Origin: Melitaea cinxia
Lineage: Eukaryota > Arthropoda > Insecta > Lepidoptera > Nymphalidae
Direction of reading: 5' to 3'
DNA length: 64,000 nt
Assembly (NCBI RefSeq): GCF_905220565.1
Contig: NC_059421.1
Span: 10,001 to 74,000, forward strand
Position 1 is the stretch's first letter, and each line of letters starts with the position of its first letter. The notes under the pieces are model-generated. The model saw only the letters and a program-made list of their open reading frames with translations, did no database searches and was not told the origin of the DNA. This document shows, piece by piece, positions 20,691 through 30,203 of the stretch. Both the position numbers and the translations under genes were made by a program.

Positions 20691-21561
20691 TTTTTTTTTT
20701 TTTTTAACGTGGGGAAAATCCGTCATGGACACCCTCCGGTAGGGGGGGCTCGGAGGGGATTCAGACTCTTACTGAATAAAAACCGCCACGTGTGTTCTGC
20801 CGTACGCCAATGTGGCGGGGTCACAAGGACGCTGTTAGCTCTTTCGCAACCCCGCCGGCGCTTGCCCTTTCGGGCCCACCGCGGTGCAAAGCACCTCGGA
20901 GGACGCACTCGAACACGAAGCGCGCCCTCCCCTCCTCGGGGGGACCGTGCAAGTCGGACGACGAATCCCCCGACCCATCGCCCGCGTGGCCCCCCCCGCG
21001 GGCAGGGGGACACCCCCCGCCCGCATTGCGCCGGTGGGTACAATCCCGCGCCGCCCCGGCACCCCAGGCCTAGCCCGGCGTTGTGGGACACCAGGCACCT
21101 AGCCCGGGGCGGACAATGTCAGCCCGACGAAGCCGACAAAGGCCAGGGTGGCCGCAGTCTAGGCCCTCCAGCCGACCGCAGCCTCGGCGCGAGAGAGCGC
21201 CCTCGCACGCCTTAGGGCGGGCGAGCGAACCCGCCCACCCCGTCCTCCGCGTGGGGGAAGGAAAGTCCGACCCCCACGTCACCGCGCCGTCTCAGCGCCA
21301 CACGCACCGCCGCGCCTCCGCGCCAACACACCCGCGCTCGCAGGACCACCCCAGTACTAGACCAGAGCGGGACCCGGAGCGCATCGTCTGGTTTTGGTCC
21401 GCGGGGATCCGAAGACCCCTACCGCCCGCAGTCGTGAAACCGCAGGCGGCTTCCCCTATCCGCCACCCGGGGGACGCGCCCAGTAGAAGTCCAGCAACTC
21501 CTCCCCTTGGAGCCCAGGTCCCAGACCTAAGTCTGGGGCCTGGGCTCCAAAGGCCTGGGAA
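20691..21561 (-). mobile_element. Non-autonomous telomeric retroelement, 0.86-kb class, copy 4
   Basis: Poly(T) at 20691-20705 (short, 15 nt), body 20706-21561, terminal hairpin 21509-21548. No protein is encoded. Confidence 0.85.
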
Positions 21562-21658
21562 CCTAACCTAACCTAACCTAACCTAACCTAACCTAACCTA
21601 ACCTAACCTAACCTAACCTAACCTAACCTAACCTAACCTAACCTAACCTAACCTAACC
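21562..21658. repeat. Telomeric (CCTAA)n array
   Basis: Perfect CCTAA units. Confidence 0.98.
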
Positions 21659-21934
21659 TTTTTTTTTTTTTTTTTTTTTACGCTGGAAAATGCGTTTACG
21701 CACCCCCGTCACCCGAAGGCGACGGAAGTCTGAGACTCCCGGCGGGGAGTGCAATGCCGGACTACTCAGTAAAAACCAGCGGTACCCTCGTCGTCCTGGT
21801 GGGGCGCCACGGGACCACTAAAAGTATTCGCCATGACGCCCCGGACGGTGGGCCTGCCTGCAGGTGCAGGGCAGGCCGCCTCCGATTGTAGAGCGCTCCC
21901 GGGCACCGAGAGCGCTCCCACATCGCCGCAGGGG

Positions 21935-22300
21935 GAAGAGGGGCACGCGGAGCGCCCCCGCGCCGAGCCCGATGCAGAGGACGGACGATCGCGCCGCCAC
22001 GCCTCCCCCCCCGCACCACACCCGCCGCGAAAGCACCCCGCGCGCCCCCCTCCCACCCGCGACTTGCGGGAAGGAGAGGGGCGCGCGGAGCGCCCCCACG
22101 CCAAGCACGATGTGGAGGGAGGGGGAGCGACCCAGCGACGCCTCCCCCCCCCACACCGCGCCCGCCACGAGGGCGCCCCACGCGCCCCCCTCCCCCCCGC
22201 GACTTGCGAGGAGGAGAGGGGCGCCGGCTGCGCCCCCGCGTCAAGCACGATGCGGAGAGTGGAGGAGCGCGTAGCGACGCCTCCTCCGTCCCGCCGGTCG
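21935..22300. repeat. Three tandem GC-rich units (137-140 bp) spanning the 3' UTR and the end of ORF2
   Basis: AGAGGGGC followed by CGC-GGAGCGCCCCC and AAGCACGATG-GGAGG recurs at 21937, 22074 and 22214. The third unit runs into the ORF2 stop region (22241), so the array looks like a duplication of the ORF2 3' end into the UTR. It is also present in the copies at 32773 and 55449. Confidence 0.75.
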
Positions 22301-25300
22301 CCTCCTTCGTAGCGCGTCGGCGTGAGCGTCGGCTTCGCGCTCACGCTCCGCAGCCTCCTTCAGCGAGATAACTTCTTCGCAGAAGGAGGCCACGGCCGAC
22401 CAGGACCTCGCGCTGCCGAGCATGGAGCGGACCACGCTCGACAGCGCGAGGTCTCCGCCGATGACCGCCACGAGGGCCCTCCGCTGAGGGTCCCAGGCGG
22501 CGCACTCTTCTAGCGTGTGGCGCGCCGTGTCAATCGGAGCACCACACTCGTGACAGGCAGGGGTGGCTTCCCTCCTCGCGATCTGGTGCAGGTACTTACC
22601 AAAGCAACCATGCCCGGTAAGCACCTGCGTCAGGCGGAAGGTCAGCACCCCGTGCCGCCTTTGGACCCAGCGACTTAAATGTGGACGTATCGCGTCCACC
22701 GTCACCGTGCCCGCCGCCGGAGACCCCAGGCTCTCCTCCCACTTGATCATCAGGGCCCTCTTAGCTTGAGCCCTGATGTCCATCGCTCGGTCCGTACTAC
22801 GGACCTGCCCTTCTCCAGCTCTGAGGCTCGACTTTGCCGCGTACACTCTCGCGAGCATCTCCGCCTGGAGTTCCCAGGGCGGATCGCCCGCGAGGAGCGT
22901 GGCCGCCGTCCACGACACCGTACGGTATCCCCGTATCGCTCTCACCGCTATGGCCCTCTGGGGTCTCCGCAGGAGGGCCTTGTTGTCGCGAGACGCGAGA
23001 GCGTCGGCGAACACGGGGGCACCGTACAGTGCCATGCTGCGAACTATGCCGACGTATAGACGTCGGCATGGCGAGTCCGGGCCGCCTACGTTGGGCAGAA
23101 GTCTGCCCAGCGCGGCGGCGGCTTTCTCGAGCCTCGGAGCGAGCTCTCTAAAGTGCGGACCGAAGCTCCACCGGCCGTCCAGGATTAGGCCGAGATATTT
23201 CATCTGGGCCTTGACGGCGATCTCCACCCCCTGGACGACCACACGCGCACCTCGGGGGGGGCCTCTTCGTGGGCCGTGGAAGAGGAGGGCCTCCGTCTTC
23301 GACAAGGAGACCCTCAGGCCCAGTGCCTCGATGCGGCCGACCGCTATCGACGCGCCGGTTCGCGCCAGACCGGCCGCCTCTTCGAAGCTGCCGCCCCGGG
23401 CCGTCAGCAGAGTGTCGTCCGCGTAGCAGATGACGCTGAGCCCGGGCGGCAGTGGCGTCCGCAGCAACCAGTCGAAGCCGACGTTCCACAGGGTCGGTCC
23501 GAGGACGGAGCCCTGCGGAACGCCGCACTCGACGCGACGGCGGTACAGTCGGCCGTCGCCCCCCTCCCATAAGACCTCTCTCTCGCGGAGGTACGCCTCC
23601 AGCAGACTCTGGAGATATGGAGGCACGTCCTGATACTTCAGTGCCTCCACAATCGTCTCAACAGGAATGCTGTTGAAGGCGTTCGACACGTCCAGCGAGA
23701 TGGCCAGGAGAACGTCTCCGCTGGCCACCACCTCCGCGGAGAGGGACCTAAGGGCGTTCAGAGCGTCCAGGGTGGAGCGGCCCGCCCTGAACCCGTACTG
23801 AGCGTTCGACAGACCCGGCCCCGACTCGTCGAGGTGCCGGACGAGACGGTCCGCGAGAATCTTCTCGAAGAGCTTGGCCGTCTCGTCCAGCAGCACGATC
23901 GGCCTGTACGCGGAGGGAGAGTCGACAGGTCGGCCCTCCTTACGTATCAGGCACAACCGGCCCGTCTTCCACGGCTTCGGGAACTGCCCGGAAGCTAGAC
24001 ACTTGTCGAACAGTCCCCGAAGTTCTCCTCTCAGGTGTTCCAGGGCGATATACAATACTCGCCCCGGAACACCATCCGGCCCCGGCGCCGTCTTCTTGGC
24101 CCTGAGACGCTCGAGGGCCGTATCCATCTCCCCCTCCGAGATGCCGGGTGGGGAGGGCGGGTCGAACTCGGTCCGAGAAGACGGCGACGGCGTCGCCATC
24201 GTCGGGGGAACATGTACGGGACGGTGCGGAAACAGTTCCGACACCGTCCGCCAGAGGAGATCCGGCGGCATCGTTTCCGTCACGGGGGCGCCCTGCGCGC
24301 GAAGCTTGCTTCGCGCAGCGCGATAGGGACGGCCCCATGGATCTCGGTTTAGACCCGCCAGCAGCTCCTTCCAGGCGGCGTCCTTCCCTCGGCTGATGGC
24401 GTGCTGCAGGGCCTGCTTTGCCGTGCGGTATGCATCCCGCAGCTCCGCCTCCAGAGCCGGATCCCTGGCGCTGCGCCTCCGACAGCGTTGATACGCCCGG
24501 CGGGCGGTCATGCTGGCCGCACGAAGCTCCGCTATTTCGGGCGACCACCAGTACACCGCCCGCCGTCCTAGCGGGCGGCGGCCGACCTTCGGCATGGCCG
24601 CATCGCAGACGTTGGCCAACGACCTGCGAAAGCGGCCAGCCAGCTCATCCACGCTGGCACCATCGGCGTCGCGGTGGCTCGCCCACCGCTGGACGATTGC
24701 GGCCTCGCGCGCCGCCTCGACGTCGAGCCTGCTTAGGGCCCAGCGGGGTAGCCTGCTCGGGCCCCTAGACCGATCTGCTGACGAGGACGGGGTGGAGACC
24801 CCGAACCTGATATAGTTGTGGTCCGAGAGAGTCTCCACCCCCTCCTCCACTCTCCAGTCTGTCACTCTCCGCGCGATTGCGGGGCTGGCGAACGAGAGGT
24901 CCACCACGGAACCCCCGCGCAATCGCACGCACGTCTGAACGTTTCCAACGTTCAGGAGTGACAGACCAGAGAGGAGGGCCCAATCCTCGACGGCCCGCCC
25001 CCTCGCATCCGTGTTCGGGTTGCCCCAGGCTCGGGACTTGGCGTTGAAGTCGCCGAGAACTATCACGGCTCTCGGCGACTGTCGGCATACCGCAGCTCTG
25101 ACGGTGTCGAGGAAGACCTCGAAGTCCGCCAGGCTGCGGTTGGGGGAAAAGTAGAGGCCGATGACCGCATACTCTCCCCACGTCACCACGACGTATCCCG
25201 AGCCGCGCTCCACGAGTGCGAGGGGGCGGGTGGCGGAACTGCCTAGTGCGACCGCCACCGTGCCGTCGAGATCCCCCAACCAGTTCGGTTGGGGGGGAAC

Positions 25301-25429
25301 CCAGTACGGTTCGCAGACGACGGCCACATCGATCATCCACTGCGCCATGGACTGGGTCAACAAGTCCTGAGCCCTGGCGCAGTGGTTGAGATTGGCTTGG
25401 AGGAAGCTGTGATGTCCGATGTGATCCAT
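22241..25429 (-). CDS. Family 2 ORF2: endonuclease-reverse transcriptase
   Basis: 1,062 residues, homologous to family 1 ORF2 along its length but clearly diverged. Endonuclease: QANLNH 11-16, EPY 40-42, then GDFNAK and LSDHNYIRF. RT: APGPDGVPG, AYRPIVLLDE, YGFRAGRST, SLDVSNAFNSIP, CGVPQGSVLGP, YADD 669-672, KYLGLILDG. C-terminal CX2CX8HX4C zinc finger from about 959, then a basic tail (RRRRPAGRRRRR). No RNase H. The ATG follows the ORF1 stop in the same frame after one codon (TAA TCC ATG). Confidence 0.95.
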   Translation of the reverse strand: MDHIGHHSFLQANLNHCARAQDLLTQSMAQWMIDVAVVCEPYWVPPQPNWLGDLDGTVAVALGSSATRPLALVERGSGYVVVTWGEYAVIGLYFSPNRSLADFEVFLDTVRAAVCRQSPRAVIVLGDFNAKSRAWGNPNTDARGRAVEDWALLSGLSLLNVGNVQTCVRLRGGSVVDLSFASPAIARRVTDWRVEEGVETLSDHNYIRFGVSTPSSSADRSRGPSRLPRWALSRLDVEAAREAAIVQRWASHRDADGASVDELAGRFRRSLANVCDAAMPKVGRRPLGRRAVYWWSPEIAELRAASMTARRAYQRCRRRSARDPALEAELRDAYRTAKQALQHAISRGKDAAWKELLAGLNRDPWGRPYRAARSKLRAQGAPVTETMPPDLLWRTVSELFPHRPVHVPPTMATPSPSSRTEFDPPSPPGISEGEMDTALERLRAKKTAPGPDGVPGRVLYIALEHLRGELRGLFDKCLASGQFPKPWKTGRLCLIRKEGRPVDSPSAYRPIVLLDETAKLFEKILADRLVRHLDESGPGLSNAQYGFRAGRSTLDALNALRSLSAEVVASGDVLLAISLDVSNAFNSIPVETIVEALKYQDVPPYLQSLLEAYLREREVLWEGGDGRLYRRRVECGVPQGSVLGPTLWNVGFDWLLRTPLPPGLSVICYADDTLLTARGGSFEEAAGLARTGASIAVGRIEALGLRVSLSKTEALLFHGPRRGPPRGARVVVQGVEIAVKAQMKYLGLILDGRWSFGPHFRELAPRLEKAAAALGRLLPNVGGPDSPCRRLYVGIVRSMALYGAPVFADALASRDNKALLRRPQRAIAVRAIRGYRTVSWTAATLLAGDPPWELQAEMLARVYAAKSSLRAGEGQVRSTDRAMDIRAQAKRALMIKWEESLGSPAAGTVTVDAIRPHLSRWVQRRHGVLTFRLTQVLTGHGCFGKYLHQIARREATPACHECGAPIDTARHTLEECAAWDPQRRALVAVIGGDLALSSVVRSMLGSARSWSAVASFCEEVISLKEAAEREREADAHADALRRRRPAGRRRRRYALLHSPHRA

Positions 25430-25432
25430 GGA

Positions 25433-27712
25433 TTACTCAGACATCACAACCTCCACCTCCCCCGCCGCGGCCGGGGGGGCAACGCCGTCTGCGGCTGTCT
25501 GGCTTGCGGTCTCTCGGGGGGCCCGGGTTCCGAGGGCCCCCTTTCCTTTCGAGGTCGCAGGCCTGCACCTGCGGCCGCACATGATGTGCCCCGAGGGTTT
25601 ACCTCCCTCGGCGCACACCACGCAGCGCGGTGTCTTCTCCGGGCAGGAGGCGACCTTGTGCCCCGCGTTCCCGCATTTAAAGCAGAGGTTGCCCCTGTCG
25701 ACAGACGCCGGACACTTCGGGCGCGTGTGGCCCAACCCCATGCACTTAAAGCAGCGCATGGGGAGCGCCTCCAGGGCCGACACTCGCACCGAGCTCCAGC
25801 CGATCAGTAGCCTGCCCCCCTCGGTCAGCGCTTTCGCAACCGAGACGGGGCAGGCTACGACGGTGGAGCCCATGCCGCCGAAGCCGGAGCGGATCGCCCC
25901 GACCCTCACCGTGCCGACGTCGGACGATGTCGCCTTCGCGACCGCCGCCGCCACCCTCTCGGGAGTGGCCGTGTCATCCAGGCCCGAGATGCGCACCTGC
26001 GCGGTCTTAACGGGCCTGACGACGGTGGCCACGTCCGAGAGGGCCTCCCTGAGCCGGCTGGCGAGCCGGTCGGCCTTCTCCTCTTTGTCGGAACCGGGGA
26101 TCTCGAGCATCCTCGCTCCCGTCGCCGTATGACGGAAGAGGATGCGCTCGATCCCCAGTTCCTCCAATTTCACGGTGTCTTCAGCCGACCGGAAGATGGA
26201 GTCGTAAGTTTGACCCTTCTCTACAGCCGCCGGCTGCAGCTGGACGACGACTGCCGCAGTCTTCGGGGCCTTGAATTTGGCCTTAACCGTCGCCTTTGTT
26301 GCCGGCCTTCCGGACTGCTTGGTCGGCTTGGCGGTCGGCTTGGCGGCCGGTCGCGCGGACGACGCCGCGGCTGGCTTGCCAGTCGGCTTCACCGCAGGGG
26401 CGGCAGTCCGGCCTTCGACTGCAGGTGTAGATGGAGGGGCGGAGGACTTCCCTTTCCCCTTCCTCTTGCCCTTCCCTCTTTTGACCACTGTTGCCCAGGT
26501 TTCCTCCCGGGCAACCGTGGAGGGGGCCGCTGACGTAGTGGCCGCCGTCTCAGGGCGTCGAGGTCCACCAGCTCCCAGTTGGGGGCGGACCGACGGAGCC
26601 GGCGGCAGCCTCTCCTCGATCTGCGCCAGCCGGACGTTCATCATATCGCCCAGCGAGCAGGTCAAGGAGTGCTTGAACTCCTCTAGCATGGCCGCCACCG
26701 GAAGTGTCGCAGGTGGACCGGCGACTGAGGCGTTGGCAGCGGCGGCGGCGGCGGCGGCGGCGTTAGCGGCCGCTTCCGTCTTCGCCTCGGCGAAGCCGCG
26801 CCGCATCGCCTTCAGCTCCGTTTTCATTGCCTCTATTTCGATCCTGAAGCGGCGGTTCTCCGCTCGGAGCCGCCTCACTTCATCGGCCTCGGTCCTAGAG
26901 GCAAAGGCGTCGACCACCTCGCTCAGGTCCGTCGCGGACCTCTTCAGCTTTGCGACGAACTCGCCTTTGAGGTTCCCGGATTTCCGGGCAACCTCTAGTA
27001 TTACGGCGAGTCCCTCGCCCGCGCGCGCCCTGAGTTCCTGCGCGTTGAGCGCAACAACGTCGTCTACGATCGACGAGCCGACGTCGGACTCGTTGTCGAT
27101 GAGTATGTTTACGGGTTCCGGCCGGACAGGTGCTGGCTTGAGGAACTTTTCGCGGGAAGGACCCGCCGTGGTTCCTCTCGCCTTTCCCCTTCTCGCCGTG
27201 TTAATTTTAGCGAGGCCCGCGCCCTCGGCCTCCGTGTCCGAACCGTCACGCCCAGACGCGAAGGTCGAGGATGAGGGTCGCTTCCGCCGTCCCGTCAAGG
27301 CAATATGCCTGTCAGGGGATCCCGAAACCATGTCTGTATCGGTGTCCGTTTTGTCGTCCGCAGCCAGAACCGCAAAACGGTTTCCACCTTTGTCCTGGCC
27401 CTTAGAAGGGCCTTTTTGGCGTGAGAGGAATCTCCCCTTGCGATCTCGCGAGGGGAGACCAGTCCTCGAGAGTGACGGCTCGTTTGAGCCGCCACTCCGA
27501 AGGCTGTTATCGGAGTCCGTATTTCTTGCAGAGGTCGCACCGCCCTTCCCGGGCACAACGTCAACGCCCATATGGGGCGAATCACAGTAACAAAGGGTGC
27601 CCTCCCCAGAATCGAACGGGCAGCGTGCATCCGAAGATGCACGGAGGGATTCTCCTTTGCCGGAGGCGCAGGTACCCTCCTGGGGTAGTTTCGTTTTAGT
27701 CTTTGTTTCCAT
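25433..27712 (-). CDS. Family 2 ORF1: Gag-like protein with three zinc knuckles
   Basis: 759 residues. The N-terminal leader (QEGT-ASG-GESLRAS) is conserved with family 1, although most of the next 200 residues are not. An Ala-rich stretch (NAAAAAAAAAN) lies mid-protein, followed by Lys/Pro/Ala-rich basic sequence and an RRM-like part (VRISGLDDTATPERV). Near the C-terminus come CFKCMGLGHTRPKC, CFKCGNAGHKVASC and a third Cys/His cluster (CVVCAEGG...HIMCGRRC). It ends MSE-stop, in frame with ORF2. Confidence 0.94.
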   Translation of the reverse strand: METKTKTKLPQEGTCASGKGESLRASSDARCPFDSGEGTLCYCDSPHMGVDVVPGKGGATSARNTDSDNSLRSGGSNEPSLSRTGLPSRDRKGRFLSRQKGPSKGQDKGGNRFAVLAADDKTDTDTDMVSGSPDRHIALTGRRKRPSSSTFASGRDGSDTEAEGAGLAKINTARRGKARGTTAGPSREKFLKPAPVRPEPVNILIDNESDVGSSIVDDVVALNAQELRARAGEGLAVILEVARKSGNLKGEFVAKLKRSATDLSEVVDAFASRTEADEVRRLRAENRRFRIEIEAMKTELKAMRRGFAEAKTEAAANAAAAAAAAANASVAGPPATLPVAAMLEEFKHSLTCSLGDMMNVRLAQIEERLPPAPSVRPQLGAGGPRRPETAATTSAAPSTVAREETWATVVKRGKGKRKGKGKSSAPPSTPAVEGRTAAPAVKPTGKPAAASSARPAAKPTAKPTKQSGRPATKATVKAKFKAPKTAAVVVQLQPAAVEKGQTYDSIFRSAEDTVKLEELGIERILFRHTATGARMLEIPGSDKEEKADRLASRLREALSDVATVVRPVKTAQVRISGLDDTATPERVAAAVAKATSSDVGTVRVGAIRSGFGGMGSTVVACPVSVAKALTEGGRLLIGWSSVRVSALEALPMRCFKCMGLGHTRPKCPASVDRGNLCFKCGNAGHKVASCPEKTPRCVVCAEGGKPSGHIMCGRRCRPATSKGKGALGTRAPRETASQTAADGVAPPAAAGEVEVVMSE

Positions 27713-27974
27713 GATTAATAGGGCTATTTCACAGCTTAGATTTTTAATCGGGGTTTACTCCCCTAGGCCGCGCGGCTGACAAGCCGCTAAAGGTGCGCCC
27801 ACACCTACTGGTTTTGGTCCGCGGGGGTCCGGAAACCCCTACCACCCGCTCAGTGCGAGTGGCGTTCCCCTATCCGCCACCGTGGGGACGCGCCCAGTAG
27901 AAGTCCAGCAACTCCTCCCCTTGGAGCCTAGGTCCCAGACCTAAGTCCGAGACCCAGGCCCCAAAGGCCTGGGA

Positions 27975-28026
27975 CCTAACCTAACCTAACCTAACCTAAC
28001 CTAACCTAACCTAACCTAACCTAACC
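27975..28026. repeat. Telomeric (CCTAA)n array
   Basis: Perfect CCTAA units between the 5' ends of two elements in opposite orientation (minus on the left, plus on the right). Confidence 0.97.
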
Positions 28027-29084
28027 AGTCTGCAGCGAACGCTCGCCCCGTGAGCATCGTTTCCGCGTCGCTCCGATCAAAAAATTCCCAATAACCGCGA
28101 AACTGTGCTCTAAAAATCTGTGTAATACATCAAAAGTTGCGCGCTGCCGCCAGCTATCTACTGGTGGTTTTAGAACTCAAATAAGTGAAAAACTCAATTT
28201 TTTACAGCTATTTTTGTGTTTTCTTTAATATAAAACAGTCAAAATTTACATAGTGTTCCATTAAAAAATTCATTACTCAGTCAGTTATCAATATTTTTTT
28301 AAAGTATTAGTATCAGTGCATTCAGGTCATCCTCCCCTTCAAACTGATGTGTAACACTTTATAATTCAGTTAAATTTAATACAGGAAAAAAGTGTTACAA
28401 ACTTAAGTGCGCGACGAAACGCCCTTTTTATAAGACTTAAGTGCGTACGCCGACGAATCTAAAGCGACGACCCTAATTTTTTTTCCCACCAATAAGTGCT
28501 CCAAAGTGACCTCCTACCGTGTGCAAATTTTTAAATTTTTTCTCGAACTGTAAGTATTTCTTTTCGACCAAAAACCATAACGTGGTAAAGGTAGCCGTTG
28601 CCGCTATCTCCGAGGGTGTTGGTGCCACGGCTACCTACCATACACCGAAAGACTCTTAGTGACCTATTAAATCACCCTAATCAAAAATATTGAGGAAAAT
28701 TGGAACAATTCAGCTATAATTGTGATTACAAACTTAGTGTCAAACTACAAAACTGTATTATGTACTTTGCTAGTGATCTAGATTAAAATTCCCAGCGAGG
28801 ACCTATAGTTTTTATCATATTCAGTGTTAAAGTGTATTAGTAAGAACAAAATTAAGCAAAATTCAGATTTTTTCATTTATAAATTTAGAAGATATTCACT
28901 TCCACTCAGAAGTTACTACTGCAGCACTAAGTTTGTGAGCAGAAAAACGCCACGCCCTAACTTTAGATCCTTTATTACTCCATAGTCCTTCACCCTACTT
29001 ACACCCCCTTCAGTAGCAAACCTTTTTGGACCTCCCTTCTCCTTTTCCGCTACTTTTTATCCCGCAATTCCCACAGGAAAAAAG

Positions 29085-29114
29085 CTCAATATTTACGTTT
29101 ACGTAAATATTGAG
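29085..29114. repeat. 30-bp near-perfect palindrome in 5' UTR
   Basis: Arms CTCAATATTTACGT (29085-29098) and ACGTAAATATTGAG (29101-29114) are perfect inverted repeats around TT. Confidence 0.9.
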
Positions 29115-29770
29115 TAAAACTATAGAAACCTTAAAAATTCCATTACTCCTGATCCTCCCAACCGATTTTCACGCGGTTTTCACCTTATCCACTCCTTTTA
29201 CATCCTTCATCCCACCCAATCGAAATCTCACCCCCACCCCTCCCCCCCCCCCAAATTTTCCACTTTCTCCAGATTTTCCTTCTTCATCAACTTCCTTACG
29301 TTACACTTACCCCCTTTCTATATTTAGTTTTCGTGGAAACCCAACGACTTAGACACAATAGACCTTTCAAAATTCTGTTTAAACACATAACTAATTTGTT
29401 TTCTTTCATAATAGGTTTAAAAATTCTTATAAAATTACAAGTCACTCATTCACCTAAATTTTAATAAAAACCGTTTTAATTCTTTAATTCTTTTAATATA
29501 AATCCGATAAATTCCCGGTTTTCACGAATACTACTTATTTTACCCCTACTACCCCATCCAACCAAAAACCACCCTCACCCCCTCCCCCCCCCCAAAAACC
29601 TTCGATTTTCCCGGATTTTCTTGCGCCAACGGCTTCTCCGTTGGCTTTTTACCCCCATCTCAAATTTTCATCCTCCTGCCTCACAAGGGGACTATAATTT
29701 TCCTGTTTCAATATATATTATTTAAACTCATAACTTCTTTATATAGATAATCGGATATTCGTGTTCTAAA

Positions 29771-29818
29771 AATAGAATTCTTTAATATTTTATTAAGGAA
29801 ATATTAAAGAATTCTATT
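29771..29818. repeat. Perfect 20-bp inverted repeat in 5' UTR
   Basis: AATAGAATTCTTTAATATTT (29771-29790) is the exact reverse complement of 29799-29818, with an 8-nt spacer. It would form a strong RNA hairpin about 390 nt upstream of the ORF. Confidence 0.9.
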
Positions 29819-30203
29819 AATTGCTATAACTCAGCCATTTCTCAACCGATTTGGCTGCGGTTTCCACCTTTGACACCTACTTCACCCCCTTTACACAACC
29901 CACCCCCTCACCACCCCCTACCCCCCCCCCCCAAAATTTTATTTTTTTTTAATTCTTTATCTATCTTTTAGTTTCACCATTTCTATAAAACCCCCCCCCT
30001 CCCCCCCCCCCCCACACCCCCACCACTAAAATTTTTTTATTATATTTTCTCCTTTTCTCTACAGTAACCGCACACACCTAGCACCCCCCTTCTTCACAAC
30101 CCCCCCCCCCTAAAATTTTTTTTTTTTTTTATTGTTCCGATTTCTTATACCTTACATTTGACTTAGTTTTACCTCACCCTGACACCATCCCCCTTCCCCC
30201 GTC

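Larger units (their letters stand above)
21659..27974 (-). mobile_element. SART-like LINE, family 2, copy 1 (full length)
   Basis: Poly(T) at 21659-21679, GC-rich 3' UTR 21680-22240, ORF2 22241-25429, ORF1 25433-27712 and a short 5' UTR 27713-27974 (262 bp). Tetraloop hairpin at 27824-27839 (loop TCCG). The terminal hairpin region at 27923-27962 is decayed: the inner stem is broken (GTCCGAGACCC in place of GTCTGGGGCC). Both ORFs are open. Confidence 0.93.

Noticed and set aside
28027..28640. A host promoter or unique host gene in the AT-rich stretch after 28027
   Set aside because: The stretch starts exactly at a telomeric junction and shares motifs with the 5' UTR at 40268; it reads as the leader of the plus-strand element.
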